Origin: Pseudomonas sp. 14P_8.1_Bac3
GTDB taxonomy: Bacteria; Pseudomonadota; Gammaproteobacteria; Pseudomonadales; Pseudomonadaceae
Length of the DNA stretch: 64,000 bases
Direction: 5' to 3'
Assembly: GCF_025466085.1 (NCBI RefSeq)
Contig: NZ_JANLOD010000008.1
Location: 92,802 to 156,801 of the forward strand
A program made the position numbers and the translations under genes. Position 1 is the stretch's first letter. Each line of letters begins with the position of its first letter. The notes beneath the pieces were generated by a model. It worked only from the letters and a program-made list of their open reading frames with translations. It was not told the DNA's origin and did not search any database. Of the stretch, positions 52,709 through 61,875 are shown piece after piece.

Positions 52709-53017
52709 ATGACCCCCACAGACGTAGAACTCATCCGGCAACACCCCGACTTCATCCAGCTGGTCCGCCGCAAACAGAACCTGTACTGGTCCCTGTCGCT
52801 GATCATGCTGGTGATCTATTTCGGCTTCGTTTTGCTGGTGGCCTTCTCCCCCGCCACCCTCGGCCAATCCCTGAGCGGCGGCGTGACGTCCGTGGGCATG
52901 CTGGTGGGCGTGGTGATTGTGCTGCTGGCCTTCGGCCTGACCGGTTTCTACGTCTATCGCGCCAACAACGTGATCGATCCACTGAACGAAAAACTGAAGC
53001 AGGAGTGCGCCCGATGA
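52709..53017 (+). CDS. DUF485 membrane protein next to symporter
   Basis: This 102-residue DUF485 (YjcH-like) protein has two membrane segments (about 30-52 and 65-88) and the family opening of a short charged helix ([20 protein letters not shown]). Such proteins are encoded beside acetate-type symporters of the SSS family, and may form a complex with them. Its stop overlaps the start of the symporter gene (ATGA), so the two are coupled. Confidence 0.93.
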   Translation: MTPTDVELIRQHPDFIQLVRRKQNLYWSLSLIMLVIYFGFVLLVAFSPATLGQSLSGGVTSVGMLVGVVIVLLAFGLTGFYVYRANNVIDPLNEKLKQECAR

Positions 53018-54660
53018 GCCGCTTCCTGGCGTTATTCCTCCTGCCGCTGGCTGTGGTCACCGACTTCGCGGTCGCGGCTGACGGCGCGGCCCGGCCACTG
53101 AACTGGAACGCCATCGGCATGTTCCTGGTGTTCGTCCTGTTTACCCTCGGCGTCACCCGTTGGGCCGCGTTGCGCACCCGTTCCGCCAGCGATTTCTACA
53201 CCGCCGGCGGTGGCATGACCGGGTTCCAGAATGGCCTGGCGATTGCCGGTGACATGATTTCCGCGGCGTCCTTCCTCGGCATCTCCGCGATGATGTTTCT
53301 CAACGGCTACGACGGTTTGCTCTACGCCCTGGGCGTGTTGGCGGGCTGGCCGATCATCCTGTTCCTGATCGCCGAACGCTTGCGCAACCTCGGCAAATAC
53401 ACGTTCGCTGATGTGGTCTCCTATCGCCTCGAACAGACCCCTGTGCGCCTGACCTCGGCCTTCGGCACCCTGACCGTGGCGTTGATGTACCTGGTGGCGC
53501 AGATGGTCGGCGCCGGCAAACTGATCGAGCTGCTGTTCGGCATCGACTACCTCTACGCGGTGATGCTGGTCGGCGTGTTGATGGTGTTCTACGTGACCTT
53601 CGGCGGCATGCTCGCCACCACCTGGGTGCAGATCATCAAAGCGGTGATGCTGCTGTTTGGCACCTCCTTCATGGCGTTCATGGTGCTCAAGCACTTCGGT
53701 TTCAGCACCGAGGCGATGTTCGCCGGCGCCACCGCGGTACACGCCAAAGGCAACGCGATCATGGCGCCCGGCGGTTTGCTGTCGAACCCGATCGATGCGA
53801 TCTCCCTGGGGCTGGGCATGATGTTCGGCACTGCCGGCCTGCCGCATATCCTGATGCGTTTCTTCACCGTCAGCGATGCCAGGGAAGCGCGCAAAAGCGT
53901 GTTCTACGCCACCGGTTTCATCGGCTATTTCTACCTGCTGCTGATCATTGTCGGCTTCGGCGCGATTGTCATGGTCGGCACTGACCCGACGTTCCGCGAT
54001 GCCAGCGGCGCGATCATCGGCGGAGGCAACATGATCGCCGTGCACCTGGCGCAAGCCGTGGGCGGCAACCTGTTCCTCGGCTTCATTTCCGCAGTGGCCT
54101 TCGCCACCATCCTCGCGGTGGTCGCCGGTCTGGCGCTGTCCGGCGCCTCGGCGGTGTCCCACGACCTGTATGCCTGCGTGATGCGCAAGGGCCAGGCCAC
54201 CGAGCAGCAGGAAATCCGCGTGTCGCGCATCGCCACGCTGTGCATCGGCGTACTGGCGATCATCCTGGGCTTGCTGTTCGAGTCGCAGAACATTGCCTTT
54301 CTCTCCGGCCTGGTGCTGGCCATCGCGGCGTCGGTGAATTTCCCGGTGCTGTTCCTTTCGATGTATTGGAAAGGCCTGACCACTCGCGGCGCGGTCACCG
54401 GCAGCCTGGCGGGCCTGGTCTCGGCGATTGTCCTGCTGGTGCTGAGCCCGGCGGTGTGGGTCAACGTGCTGCATCACGACAAGGCGCTGTTCCCGTACTC
54501 CAACCCGGCGCTGTTTTCCATGAGCCTGGCGTTCCTCAGTGCCTGGCTGTTTTCGGTCACCGACACCTCGCCACGCGCGGCCCTTGAACGCGGCCGTTAC
54601 CTGGCGCAGTTCATCCGTTCGATGACCGGCATTGGTGCCTCTGGCGCCAGCAAACACTGA
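53014..54660 (+). CDS. paaL: Sodium:solute symporter, phenylacetate permease PaaL
   Basis: This 548-residue SSS-family transporter has about 13 membrane segments after an N-terminal leader ([20 protein letters not shown]). The conserved SSS region [23 protein letters not shown] and the later [17 protein letters not shown] are present, as in ActP. Its place between paaE and the porin gene supports phenylacetate as substrate. The ATG at 53014 overlaps the DUF485 stop. Confidence 0.9.
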   Translation: MSRFLALFLLPLAVVTDFAVAADGAARPLNWNAIGMFLVFVLFTLGVTRWAALRTRSASDFYTAGGGMTGFQNGLAIAGDMISAASFLGISAMMFLNGYDGLLYALGVLAGWPIILFLIAERLRNLGKYTFADVVSYRLEQTPVRLTSAFGTLTVALMYLVAQMVGAGKLIELLFGIDYLYAVMLVGVLMVFYVTFGGMLATTWVQIIKAVMLLFGTSFMAFMVLKHFGFSTEAMFAGATAVHAKGNAIMAPGGLLSNPIDAISLGLGMMFGTAGLPHILMRFFTVSDAREARKSVFYATGFIGYFYLLLIIVGFGAIVMVGTDPTFRDASGAIIGGGNMIAVHLAQAVGGNLFLGFISAVAFATILAVVAGLALSGASAVSHDLYACVMRKGQATEQQEIRVSRIATLCIGVLAIILGLLFESQNIAFLSGLVLAIAASVNFPVLFLSMYWKGLTTRGAVTGSLAGLVSAIVLLVLSPAVWVNVLHHDKALFPYSNPALFSMSLAFLSAWLFSVTDTSPRAALERGRYLAQFIRSMTGIGASGASKH

Positions 54661-54682
54661 TCAAAGGCAGGGAATAAAAATA

Positions 54683-55936
54683 ATGAAGCCCGCACGCACC
54701 GCACCCTACGAATCACTGTTTTCACTGGCCGCCGCATTGAGTCTGCCCATGGTCGCCCCCGCTGCCATGGCCGACTTCATCGGCGACAGCAAGGCCCGCA
54801 TCGACATGCGTAATCACTACATCAATCGCGATTTCCGTCAGGACAACGCACCGCAATCCAAGGCCGAAGAATGGGCCCAAGCGTTCACCGTGCGCATCGA
54901 GTCCGGCTTCACCGACGGCACCTTCGGCTTCGGTCTCGACGCGTTAGGCGAACTGGGGTTGAAACTCGACTCCAGCGCCGATCGCCGCGGCACCGGCCTG
55001 CTGCCCTTCGGCCCGAACAGCCATGAACCGGCGGACGATTTCAGCGAGCTGGGGCTGACCGGCAAATTGCGCGTGTCCAAGAGCGTATTGAAGATTGGCA
55101 CCTTGCAACCTCTGCTCCCGGTGGCGACCTACAACGACACCCGCCTGCTCGGCTCGACCTTCGCGGGTGGCTTGCTGACCAGCCAGGAAATCAATGGCCT
55201 GACGGTCAATGCCGGGCGGCTGACCAAGGCCAACCTGCGCGACTCGTCCAGCAACGACGACATCGGCTACGGCGCCGCCAGCAGCGATCATTTCGACTTC
55301 GGCGGCGGCACCTACGCGTTCAGTCCGCAACTGAACGTGAGCTACTACTACGGCAAGCTCGAGCAGATTTATCGCCAGCAGTTCGTCGGACTGGTGCACA
55401 CCCAGCCGCTGGGCAACGGCTTCAACCTGCGCAGCGATCTGCGTTATTTCGACAGCCGCGGCGACGGCGCCGAGCGCGCCGGGCGGATCGACAACCGCAA
55501 CTTCAACAGCATGTTCACCGTGTCCCACGGCGCTCACAAAGTCAGCGCGACGTACCAGCAGTTGTCCGGCGACAGCGCGTTTCCGTTCCTCAACGGCGGC
55601 GATCCGTACGTGGTCAACCTGGTGACCTACAACACTTACACCCGCGCCGACGAGGATTCCTGGCAGCTGCGTTACGACTACGACTTCGCCGCGCAGGGCA
55701 TCCCCGGCCTGACCTTCATGACCCGCTACACCGACGGCCGCCACGTCAAGGCCGGCGCCGTCGACAACGGCCGCGAATGGGAGCGCGACACCGACATTGC
55801 CTATGTCATCCAGAGCGGACCGTTCAAGGACGTCAGCCTGCGCTGGCGCAACGTGACGTTTCGTTCCGGCAATGGCTTGAGCACCGCCCTCGATGAGAAC
55901 CGGCTGATCGTCGGTTACACCGTGGCGCTTTGGTAA
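54683..55936 (+). CDS. paaM: OprD-family porin, phenylacetate channel PaaM
   Basis: This 417-residue outer-membrane porin of the OprD family has a signal peptide ending in APAAMA-DFIGDSKARID. The N-terminal part, with DMRNHYINRDF and SGFTDGTFGFGLDALGELGLKL in outline, is typical of OprD-type channels, and the C-terminus ends in an aromatic residue (YTVALW) as expected for beta-barrel assembly. It lies between paaL and paaZ, and corresponds to the specific porin of the Pseudomonas phenylacetate cluster (PaaM or PhaK). The ATG at 54683 follows CAGGGA. Confidence 0.92.
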   Translation: MKPARTAPYESLFSLAAALSLPMVAPAAMADFIGDSKARIDMRNHYINRDFRQDNAPQSKAEEWAQAFTVRIESGFTDGTFGFGLDALGELGLKLDSSADRRGTGLLPFGPNSHEPADDFSELGLTGKLRVSKSVLKIGTLQPLLPVATYNDTRLLGSTFAGGLLTSQEINGLTVNAGRLTKANLRDSSSNDDIGYGAASSDHFDFGGGTYAFSPQLNVSYYYGKLEQIYRQQFVGLVHTQPLGNGFNLRSDLRYFDSRGDGAERAGRIDNRNFNSMFTVSHGAHKVSATYQQLSGDSAFPFLNGGDPYVVNLVTYNTYTRADEDSWQLRYDYDFAAQGIPGLTFMTRYTDGRHVKAGAVDNGREWERDTDIAYVIQSGPFKDVSLRWRNVTFRSGNGLSTALDENRLIVGYTVALW

Positions 55937-55995
55937 CCCCTGAGAGGCGCGGTCACGGCCGCGCCACACTTTTTTCTTAACCTGGAGGAATCGTG

Positions 55996-58050
55996 ATGCC
56001 TCACGCCCCTACCCTGCAAAGTTTCATCGCCGGTCGCTGGATCGGCCAACACGGTGCCCAGGTGCTGCGCAGCGCCATCGACGGCCACGAGATCGCACGC
56101 ACCCACGAAGAGCGTCCGGACTTCGCCGAAGCCATCGAGCACGGCCGCCGCCAGGGCATCAGTGGCTTGATGGCGCTGGACTTCCAGCAACGGGCCCAGC
56201 GGCTCAAGGCCCTGGCCTTGTACCTGAGCGAGCGCAAGGAACAGCTCTACGCCATTTCCCACCACAGCGGTGCCACCCGCGCCGACAGCTGGATCGACAT
56301 CGAAGGCGGCAACAGCACGCTGTTCACCTATGCTAGCCTCGGTTCGCGGGAATTGCCGTCGGGCAACATCGTCCACGAAGGCCCGGCGATGCAGCTGAGC
56401 AAACTGGGAAGCTTCGCCGGCACGCACATTCTGGTGCCGCGCGGCGGTCTGGCGGTGCACATCAACGCCTTCAACTTCCCGATCTGGGGCATGCTGGAGA
56501 AGTTCGCGCCGAGCTTTCTGGCGGGCATGCCGTGCATCGTCAAACCGGCCAGCGCCACCAGCTACCTGACCGAGGCCGTGGTGCGCCTGATGGACGAATC
56601 CGGCTTGCTGCCGCCGGGCAGCCTGCAATTGATCATCGGCAGCACCGGGGACCTGCTCGACCGCCTGCAAGGCCAGGACGTGGTGACCTTCACCGGTTCT
56701 GCCGACACCGCGGCCAAGCTGCGGGTCAACCCGAACCTGATCCGCCACTCGGTGCCGTTCAACGCCGAAGCCGACTCGCTGAACTGCGCGATCCTCGCCC
56801 CGGACGTCACCCCGGACGATGAAGAATTCGAGCTGTTCATCAAAGAAGTCGCCCGGGAAATGACCACCAAGGCCGGGCAGAAATGTACCGCCATTCGCCG
56901 CGCCATCGTGCCGGCCAAACACATCGATGCGGTCGCGACCCGTTTGCGTGACCGGCTGCAGAAAGTCGTGGTCGGCGACCCGTCGGTGGAAGGCGTGCGC
57001 ATGGGTGCACTGGCCTCCCACGATCAGCAAAAAGACGTGGCCGAGCGCCTTGAAAGCCTGTTGCAAAGCAGCGACCTGCTGTTCGGCGCCCGCGACGGTT
57101 TTGCACCGCGTGGCGACAATGTCAGCCAGGGTGCGTTCTTTGCGCCGACCTTGTTGCAGGCCCGCGATCCGCACGCAGAGGGCGGCGCTCACGACATCGA
57201 GGCGTTCGGTCCGGTCAGTACGCTGATGGCGTATGACGACCTGGATGAAGCCCTGGTGCTGGCGGCGCGCGGCAAGGGCAGTCTGGTGGCGAGCCTGATC
57301 ACCAAGGATCCGCAGATTGCCGCCAAGGCCATTCCGGTCGCGGCGGCCTGGCATGGTCGCTTGCTGGTCCTGGATCGCGAATCCGCCGCCGAATCCACCG
57401 GCCACGGCTCGCCGCTGCCGCAACTCAAACACGGTGGCCCGGGGCGTGCCGGTGGTGGTGAAGAACTCGGCGGTCTGCGTGCGGTGAAGCATTACCTGCA
57501 ACGCGCGGCGGTCCAGGGCTCGCCAACCATGCTCGCCGCGGTCACCGGCGAATACGTGCGTGGCGCCAACGTCATCGAGACCGAAGTGCACCCGTTCCGC
57601 CGCTTCTTCCAGGACCTGCAGATCGGCGAATCGCTGCTGACCCACCGCCGCACCGTCACCGAGGCGGATCTGGTGAACTTCGGTTGCCTGTCCGGCGATC
57701 ACTTCTACATGCACTTCGACGACATCGCCGCCAAGGAGTCGCAGTTCGGCAAGCGCATTGCCCATGGTTATTTCGTACTGTCGGCGGCGGCCGGGCTGTT
57801 CGTCTCCCCGGCGCCCGGTCCGGTGCTGGCCAACTACGGCCTCGACACGCTGCGCTTCATCAACCCGGTGGGCATCGGCGACACCATTCAGGCGCGCCTG
57901 ACCTGCAAACGCAAGATCGACCAGGGGAAAAAGAGCCCGCAAGGGATCCCGCAAGGCGTGGTGGCTTGGGATGTGGAAGTGACCAACCAGTTGGGTGAAT
58001 TGGTCGCCAGTTACGACATCCTGACCCTGGTCGTCAAACGCGAGGATTGA
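55996..58050 (+). CDS. paaZ: PaaZ, oxepin-CoA hydrolase and aldehyde dehydrogenase
   Basis: This 684-residue two-domain enzyme opens the oxepin ring with its C-terminal MaoC-like hydratase (about 540-684; LVNFGCLSGDHFYMHFDD, RIAHGYF) and oxidises the resulting aldehyde with its N-terminal aldehyde dehydrogenase (catalytic Cys297 in GQKCTAIRR, Glu258 in FNAEADSLN). I chose the ATG at 55996 with GGAGG 7 bases upstream; the GTG codon before it is in frame. It is the last gene of the cluster. The following intergenic region is a damaged REPIN. Confidence 0.96.
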   Translation: MPHAPTLQSFIAGRWIGQHGAQVLRSAIDGHEIARTHEERPDFAEAIEHGRRQGISGLMALDFQQRAQRLKALALYLSERKEQLYAISHHSGATRADSWIDIEGGNSTLFTYASLGSRELPSGNIVHEGPAMQLSKLGSFAGTHILVPRGGLAVHINAFNFPIWGMLEKFAPSFLAGMPCIVKPASATSYLTEAVVRLMDESGLLPPGSLQLIIGSTGDLLDRLQGQDVVTFTGSADTAAKLRVNPNLIRHSVPFNAEADSLNCAILAPDVTPDDEEFELFIKEVAREMTTKAGQKCTAIRRAIVPAKHIDAVATRLRDRLQKVVVGDPSVEGVRMGALASHDQQKDVAERLESLLQSSDLLFGARDGFAPRGDNVSQGAFFAPTLLQARDPHAEGGAHDIEAFGPVSTLMAYDDLDEALVLAARGKGSLVASLITKDPQIAAKAIPVAAAWHGRLLVLDRESAAESTGHGSPLPQLKHGGPGRAGGGEELGGLRAVKHYLQRAAVQGSPTMLAAVTGEYVRGANVIETEVHPFRRFFQDLQIGESLLTHRRTVTEADLVNFGCLSGDHFYMHFDDIAAKESQFGKRIAHGYFVLSAAAGLFVSPAPGPVLANYGLDTLRFINPVGIGDTIQARLTCKRKIDQGKKSPQGIPQGVVAWDVEVTNQLGELVASYDILTLVVKRED

Positions 58051-58097
58051 TCAGGATTCCTGGTTGGCCACAGAGGGTGTGGTCAACCTGAATCCAT

Positions 58098-58210
58098 TGT
58101 GGGAGCGGGGGGGGGGGGGGCGGGGGGGGGGGGGGCGGGGGCGGGGGGGGGGGGGGGCGCGGGCCGCGCCCCCCCCCCCCCCCCCCCCCCCCCCCACCCC
58201 GGCTCCCACA
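58098..58210. repeat. Poly-G/poly-C block in REPIN position, likely artefact
   Basis: The block starts with tgtgggagcgggg and ends with ggctcccaca, the outer ends of a REPIN, but the interior is almost pure G (to about 58164) and then almost pure C (to 58195). This pattern is not seen in natural REPINs here and looks like failed base calling or consensus collapse over a strong hairpin. Confidence 0.75.
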
Positions 58211-58224
58211 CAGTTCGAGGCGCG

Positions 58225-58701
58225 TCAGGCTTGCGGCGGGCGAACGCGCAGGGTCAGGCCCTTGAGGAAGTTGCGCAGCAACTGGTCGCCGCACGGGCGG
58301 TAGTTGGTGTGGCCAAACTTGCGGAACAGCGCGCTCAGCTCTGGCTTGGACACCGGGAACTCGGCGGCCTTGAGGATCGCGTGCATGTCGTCTTCTTTCA
58401 GTTCGAACGCGACGCGCAGTTTCTTCAGGATGATGTTGTTGGTCACCGGTACTTCGATCGGCTGCGGCGGACGGCTTTCGTCCTTGCCGCGCTTGAAGAT
58501 CACCAGGCCGTCGAGGAAATGCGCCATGACTTCGTCCGGGCAGCGCACGAAACCTTCCTCGTCCTCTTCCTTCTTGTCGAGGTAGGTCAGCAGGTCTTCC
58601 AGGCTCACGTCCATGCCGCCGAGCTTGATGATCTCGATGACTTTCCTGTCGCTGATGTCGAGCATGTAGCGCACGCTGCGCAGTACGTCGTTATGAATCA
58701 T
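58225..58701 (-). CDS. DUF1456 family protein (YehS-like)
   Basis: This 158-residue cytoplasmic protein consists of two DUF1456 repeats: MIHNDVLRSVRYMLDISDRK (residues 1-20) and the parallel NNIILKKLRVAFELKEDDMH near the middle. Each repeat ends in a similar short helix (LLTYLDKKEE and LSALFRKFGH). The ATG at 58701 has AGGA upstream. YehS-type proteins are widespread in gammaproteobacteria, without a known function. The gene's 3' end lies 15 bases from the suspect poly-C block. Confidence 0.93.
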   Translation of the reverse strand: MIHNDVLRSVRYMLDISDRKVIEIIKLGGMDVSLEDLLTYLDKKEEDEEGFVRCPDEVMAHFLDGLVIFKRGKDESRPPQPIEVPVTNNIILKKLRVAFELKEDDMHAILKAAEFPVSKPELSALFRKFGHTNYRPCGDQLLRNFLKGLTLRVRPPQA

Positions 58702-58776
58702 GGTGTGCAATCCTGATAATCGGCAGTGGGCGCCGCATAGGCAGCGGCGCCGGAATGTGTGGCGGCGTGAAAAGTC

Positions 58777-59487
58777 TTAGAACTTCTCTTTGCCGGACAG
58801 GTAGCGCCATTGGCCCAGCGGCACTTTGCCGATGGACACGCCGCCGATGCGGATGCGGCGGATGGCGACGACCTTCAGGCCGACGGCCTGGCAGAACAGG
58901 GCGATCACGCCCGGTTGTGGGTTCTTCATCGCAAAGCGCAGGCGGTTTTCGTTTTGCCAGCTGGCTTTGACCGGCGGCAGTTCCTTGCCCTTGTAGGTCA
59001 GGCCGTGGTTCAGGCGATTGAGGCCGTGAGCCACCATGTCGCCTTCGACCTCGACCACATACTCCTGCTCGATTTTCGCGGCGTCGGCGGTGAGTTTGCG
59101 CAGGATCTTCCAGTCCTGGGTGAACACCAGCAGACCGCTGGCGTTGGCCTGCAAGTCGGTGCTGGCGGTCAGGCGCAGGAAATGGCCCTTGAGCGGACGT
59201 TTGCTGAAGCGATGTTCTTCGCTCAGGGTCTCGGCGCTGATGGTCGCCATGGCCGTTTCAGCGTCCATGCCTGCCGCGACGTTGAACAGGATGGTCACGG
59301 GCTCTGGCGCAGTGGCCTTGGCCTCCGGGTCGAGTTCGACTTTCTGGGTGTCGACCTTGAATTGCGGCTCGTCGATGACTTCGCCGTCCACGGTGACCCA
59401 GCCGCCCTCGATGAACAGCTCAGCCTCCCGACGGGAACAGCCGACGAGTTCGATGAGGCGTTTGGAGAGACGAATCGGGTCAGTCAT
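58777..59487 (-). CDS. rRNA pseudouridine synthase (RsuA/RluF type)
   Basis: This 236-residue protein has an N-terminal S4 RNA-binding domain (RLSKRLIELVGCSRREAELF, residues 5-24) and a pseudouridine synthase domain. The catalytic aspartate lies in the segment STDLQANASGLLVF, where the usual G-R-L-D lead-in is changed to A-S-T-D, as in some RluF-like proteins. The C-terminal part includes the RRIRIGGVSIG signature. The rRNA position modified cannot be told from the sequence. The ATG at 59487 puts the S4 domain at the N-terminus. Confidence 0.9.
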   Translation of the reverse strand: MTDPIRLSKRLIELVGCSRREAELFIEGGWVTVDGEVIDEPQFKVDTQKVELDPEAKATAPEPVTILFNVAAGMDAETAMATISAETLSEEHRFSKRPLKGHFLRLTASTDLQANASGLLVFTQDWKILRKLTADAAKIEQEYVVEVEGDMVAHGLNRLNHGLTYKGKELPPVKASWQNENRLRFAMKNPQPGVIALFCQAVGLKVVAIRRIRIGGVSIGKVPLGQWRYLSGKEKF

Positions 59488-59570
59488 GACAGGGCCGTAA
59501 CAAAAAAGGGGTGAGCATTGTACCTGCTGGGCGCCGGTTAATCCCGGCTCCATTTCACCGTTGGGCTTTT

Positions 59571-59657
59571 TGTAGGCGCCGGCTTGCTGGCGCTGCAGGC
59601 GATGCTGTGTGTCATTGATACCGAGGTGACGCTATCGCCAGCAAGCCGGCGCCTACA
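59571..59657. repeat. REPIN of a second sequence type
   Basis: The arms tgtaggcgccggcttgctgg and the inverted ccagcaagccggcgcctaca differ from the tgtgggagcgggc family seen elsewhere in the window, so at least two REP types are present. Confidence 0.85.
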
Positions 59658-59661
59658 AAGG

Positions 59662-60135
59662 TTAGCCGTTGCGCGTCTGTTGTTGAGCTTGGCGCAACCG
59701 CATATGCAGCAGCGGATACGGCTGCCCCATGCCGTCATGCTCGGTGCGGCCGATGATCTCGAAGCCCTGCTGCAGGTAGAACCCCAGCGCCTGCGGGTTC
59801 TGTTCGTTGACGTCCAGTTCATCGGCGTTCAGGTGTTCCATGGCATAGCGCAGTAGCTGCTTGCCCAGGCCCTGGCCGCGGTGCGCCGGGTCGATGAAGA
59901 GCATTTCGATCTTGCCCGCGGCGACGCCCGCGAACCCGGTGATGCGCTGGCGCGAGTCCTTGGTGCAGATCAGCATCACCGCATCGAGGTAACGGGTCAG
60001 CACCAGGTTCTTCAACAGTTCGATGTAGCTGTCCGGCAAAAAATCATGGGTGGCGCGCACCGAGGCTTCCCAGACCTGCGTCAGTTCTTGATAGTCGCTC
60101 TGTTTCGGCGTGTGGATGACCGAATGGTGGCGCAT
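59662..60135 (-). CDS. GNAT-family N-acetyltransferase
   Basis: This 157-residue GNAT acetyltransferase has the acetyl-CoA-binding motif A in the segment IEMLFIDPAHRGQGLGKQLL (R/Q-x-x-G-x-G/A) and the usual C-terminal strand NPQALGFYLQQGFEIIG. It resembles YjaB-like enzymes, whose substrates are unclear. The ATG at 60135 has AAGGGG upstream; the frame is open further but lacks support. Confidence 0.92.
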   Translation of the reverse strand: MRHHSVIHTPKQSDYQELTQVWEASVRATHDFLPDSYIELLKNLVLTRYLDAVMLICTKDSRQRITGFAGVAAGKIEMLFIDPAHRGQGLGKQLLRYAMEHLNADELDVNEQNPQALGFYLQQGFEIIGRTEHDGMGQPYPLLHMRLRQAQQQTRNG

Positions 60136-60198
60136 GGCCGGATGCCCCTTTGGCAGTGGATGTTTCGCGTCCTTTCTCCCACAAAACGATAGACGTAA

Positions 60199-60234
60199 AA
60201 AAGCCCCGCATCTCGTCAAGAGAGCAGGGCTTTT
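60199..60234 (-). terminator. Intrinsic terminator after rimO
   Basis: A stem (AAAAGCCCCGC with GCAGGGCTTTT, one G-U pair) with A and T runs lies 15 bases after the rimO stop on the minus strand. Confidence 0.85.
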
Positions 60235-60248
60235 CGTATTTTTTGCGT

Positions 60249-61586
60249 TTAGATCTGCTCAGCCCACAAGTCGTATTCGTCGGCGTCGGTCACTTTGCAC
60301 CAGACCTTGTCGCCCGGCTTCAGGTTGCTGCCGTTGTCGATGAACACGTTACCGTCGATTTCCGGGGCATCGAAGAAGCAGCGGCCGACCGCGCCTTGCT
60401 CGTCGACTTCATCGACCAGCACTTCGATTTCACGGCCGACGCGCATTTGCAGGCGCGCGGAGCTGATGGCTTGCTGGTGCGCCATGAAGCGGTCCCAACG
60501 GTCCTGCTTGACGTCGTCCGGCACGATGTCCAGGTCCAGATCATTGGCCGGGGCGCCTTCGACCGGCGAATACTGGAAGCAGCCGACGCGGTCGAGCTGG
60601 GCTTCGGTCAGCCAGTTCAGCAGGTACTGGAAGTCTTCTTCGGTTTCGCCGGGGAAGCCGACGATGAAGGTCGAACGGATGATCAGGTCCGGGCAGATCT
60701 CCCGCCAGTTCTTGATCCGCGCCAGGGTCTTGTCTTCGAACGCCGGGCGTTTCATCGACTTCAGGACTTTCGGGCTGGCGTGCTGGAACGGGATGTCCAG
60801 GTACGGCAGGATTTTCCCGGCGGCCATCAGCGGAATCAGCTCGTCGACGTGCGGGTACGGGTAAACATAGTGCAGGCGAACCCAGACGCCGAGGGTGCTC
60901 AGGGCTTCGCAGAGTTCGGTCATGCGGGTTTTCACCGGCGCGCCGTTCCAGAACCCGGTGCGGTATTTGACGTCGACGCCGTAGGCGCTGGTGTCTTGCG
61001 AGATCACCAACAGCTCTTTGACGCCGGCCTTGACCAGGCGTTGCGCTTCGTCGAGCACGTCACCGACCGGACGGCTGACCAGTTTGCCGCGCATCGACGG
61101 GATGATGCAGAAGCTGCAGCTGTGGTTGCAGCCTTCGGAGATCTTCAGGTACGCGTAATGGCGCGGGGTCAGTTTGATGCCTTGCGGCGGTACCAGGTCG
61201 ATCAGCGGGTTGTGATCCTGGCGCGGCGGCACGACATCGTGCACAGCGTTGACCACTTGCTCGTATTGCTGCGGACCGGTCACGGCCAGCACGCTCGGGT
61301 GCACGTTGCGGATGTTGCCTTCTTCGACACCCATGCAACCGGTGACGATGACCTTGCCGTTTTCCTTGATGGCTTCGCCGATCACTTCCAGGGACTCCGC
61401 CTTGGCCGAGTCGATGAAGCCACAGGTGTTGACCACCACGACGTCGGCGTCCTGATAAGTGGACACAACGTCATAACCTTCCATGCGCAGCTGGGTAAGG
61501 ATGCGCTCGGAGTCGACCAGTGCTTTTGGGCAACCCAGGGATACGAAGCCAACCTTTGGATTGGCCGGCGCAGGAGTGGTGGACAT
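60249..61586 (-). CDS. rimO: Ribosomal protein S12 methylthiotransferase RimO
   Basis: This 445-residue radical-SAM enzyme adds a methylthio group to an aspartate of ribosomal protein S12. It has the N-terminal UPF0004 domain ([19 protein letters not shown], cysteines for the second Fe-S cluster), the radical-SAM motif CNHSCSFC (C-x3-C-x2-C) near residue 149, and a C-terminal TRAM domain. Length and motifs match E. coli RimO. The start is well supported by family length. Confidence 0.97.
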   Translation of the reverse strand: MSTTPAPANPKVGFVSLGCPKALVDSERILTQLRMEGYDVVSTYQDADVVVVNTCGFIDSAKAESLEVIGEAIKENGKVIVTGCMGVEEGNIRNVHPSVLAVTGPQQYEQVVNAVHDVVPPRQDHNPLIDLVPPQGIKLTPRHYAYLKISEGCNHSCSFCIIPSMRGKLVSRPVGDVLDEAQRLVKAGVKELLVISQDTSAYGVDVKYRTGFWNGAPVKTRMTELCEALSTLGVWVRLHYVYPYPHVDELIPLMAAGKILPYLDIPFQHASPKVLKSMKRPAFEDKTLARIKNWREICPDLIIRSTFIVGFPGETEEDFQYLLNWLTEAQLDRVGCFQYSPVEGAPANDLDLDIVPDDVKQDRWDRFMAHQQAISSARLQMRVGREIEVLVDEVDEQGAVGRCFFDAPEIDGNVFIDNGSNLKPGDKVWCKVTDADEYDLWAEQI

Positions 61587-61875
61587 GTCTAACCTCGGTA
61601 TTTATGACGCCTTTAGCCTGAATTGGGCAAGGCGACTATCGGGCGCATTTCCGCGCCTCTGATCAAAAAGTGCGCAATTCTAACGATGAGGCGTTCGGTT
61701 GACCAGCTTTATGGAGGGAAATACGACCAGCGCTGCGCTATGCTTCGCGCCGTTACGCGTTACCGAATTTTTACAGTCAACAAAACGTCTGTAACCATAA
61801 GTAAAACAGCGCATGCTGCGTCACAAAGCATAGTGCTTCTTTAAAGAAGTCCGGTCTGGGCAGTAGGAGTGGTGG

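Noticed and set aside
53032..54657. Long minus-strand frame opposite paaL, rich in His, Gln and Asp
   Set aside because: Antisense of hydrophobic codons gives this composition; the symporter is unambiguous.
55915..57954. Long minus-strand frame opposite paaZ
   Set aside because: Antisense shadow; the plus strand encodes the well-conserved PaaZ.
58034..58303. Gly-rich and Pro-rich frames over the poly-G/poly-C block
   Set aside because: They exist only because of the homopolymer runs, which are probably an artefact.
36093..59657. Regularly repeated inverted elements considered as CRISPR
   Set aside because: They are scattered singly, self-complementary pairs (REPINs), not direct repeats with unique spacers.
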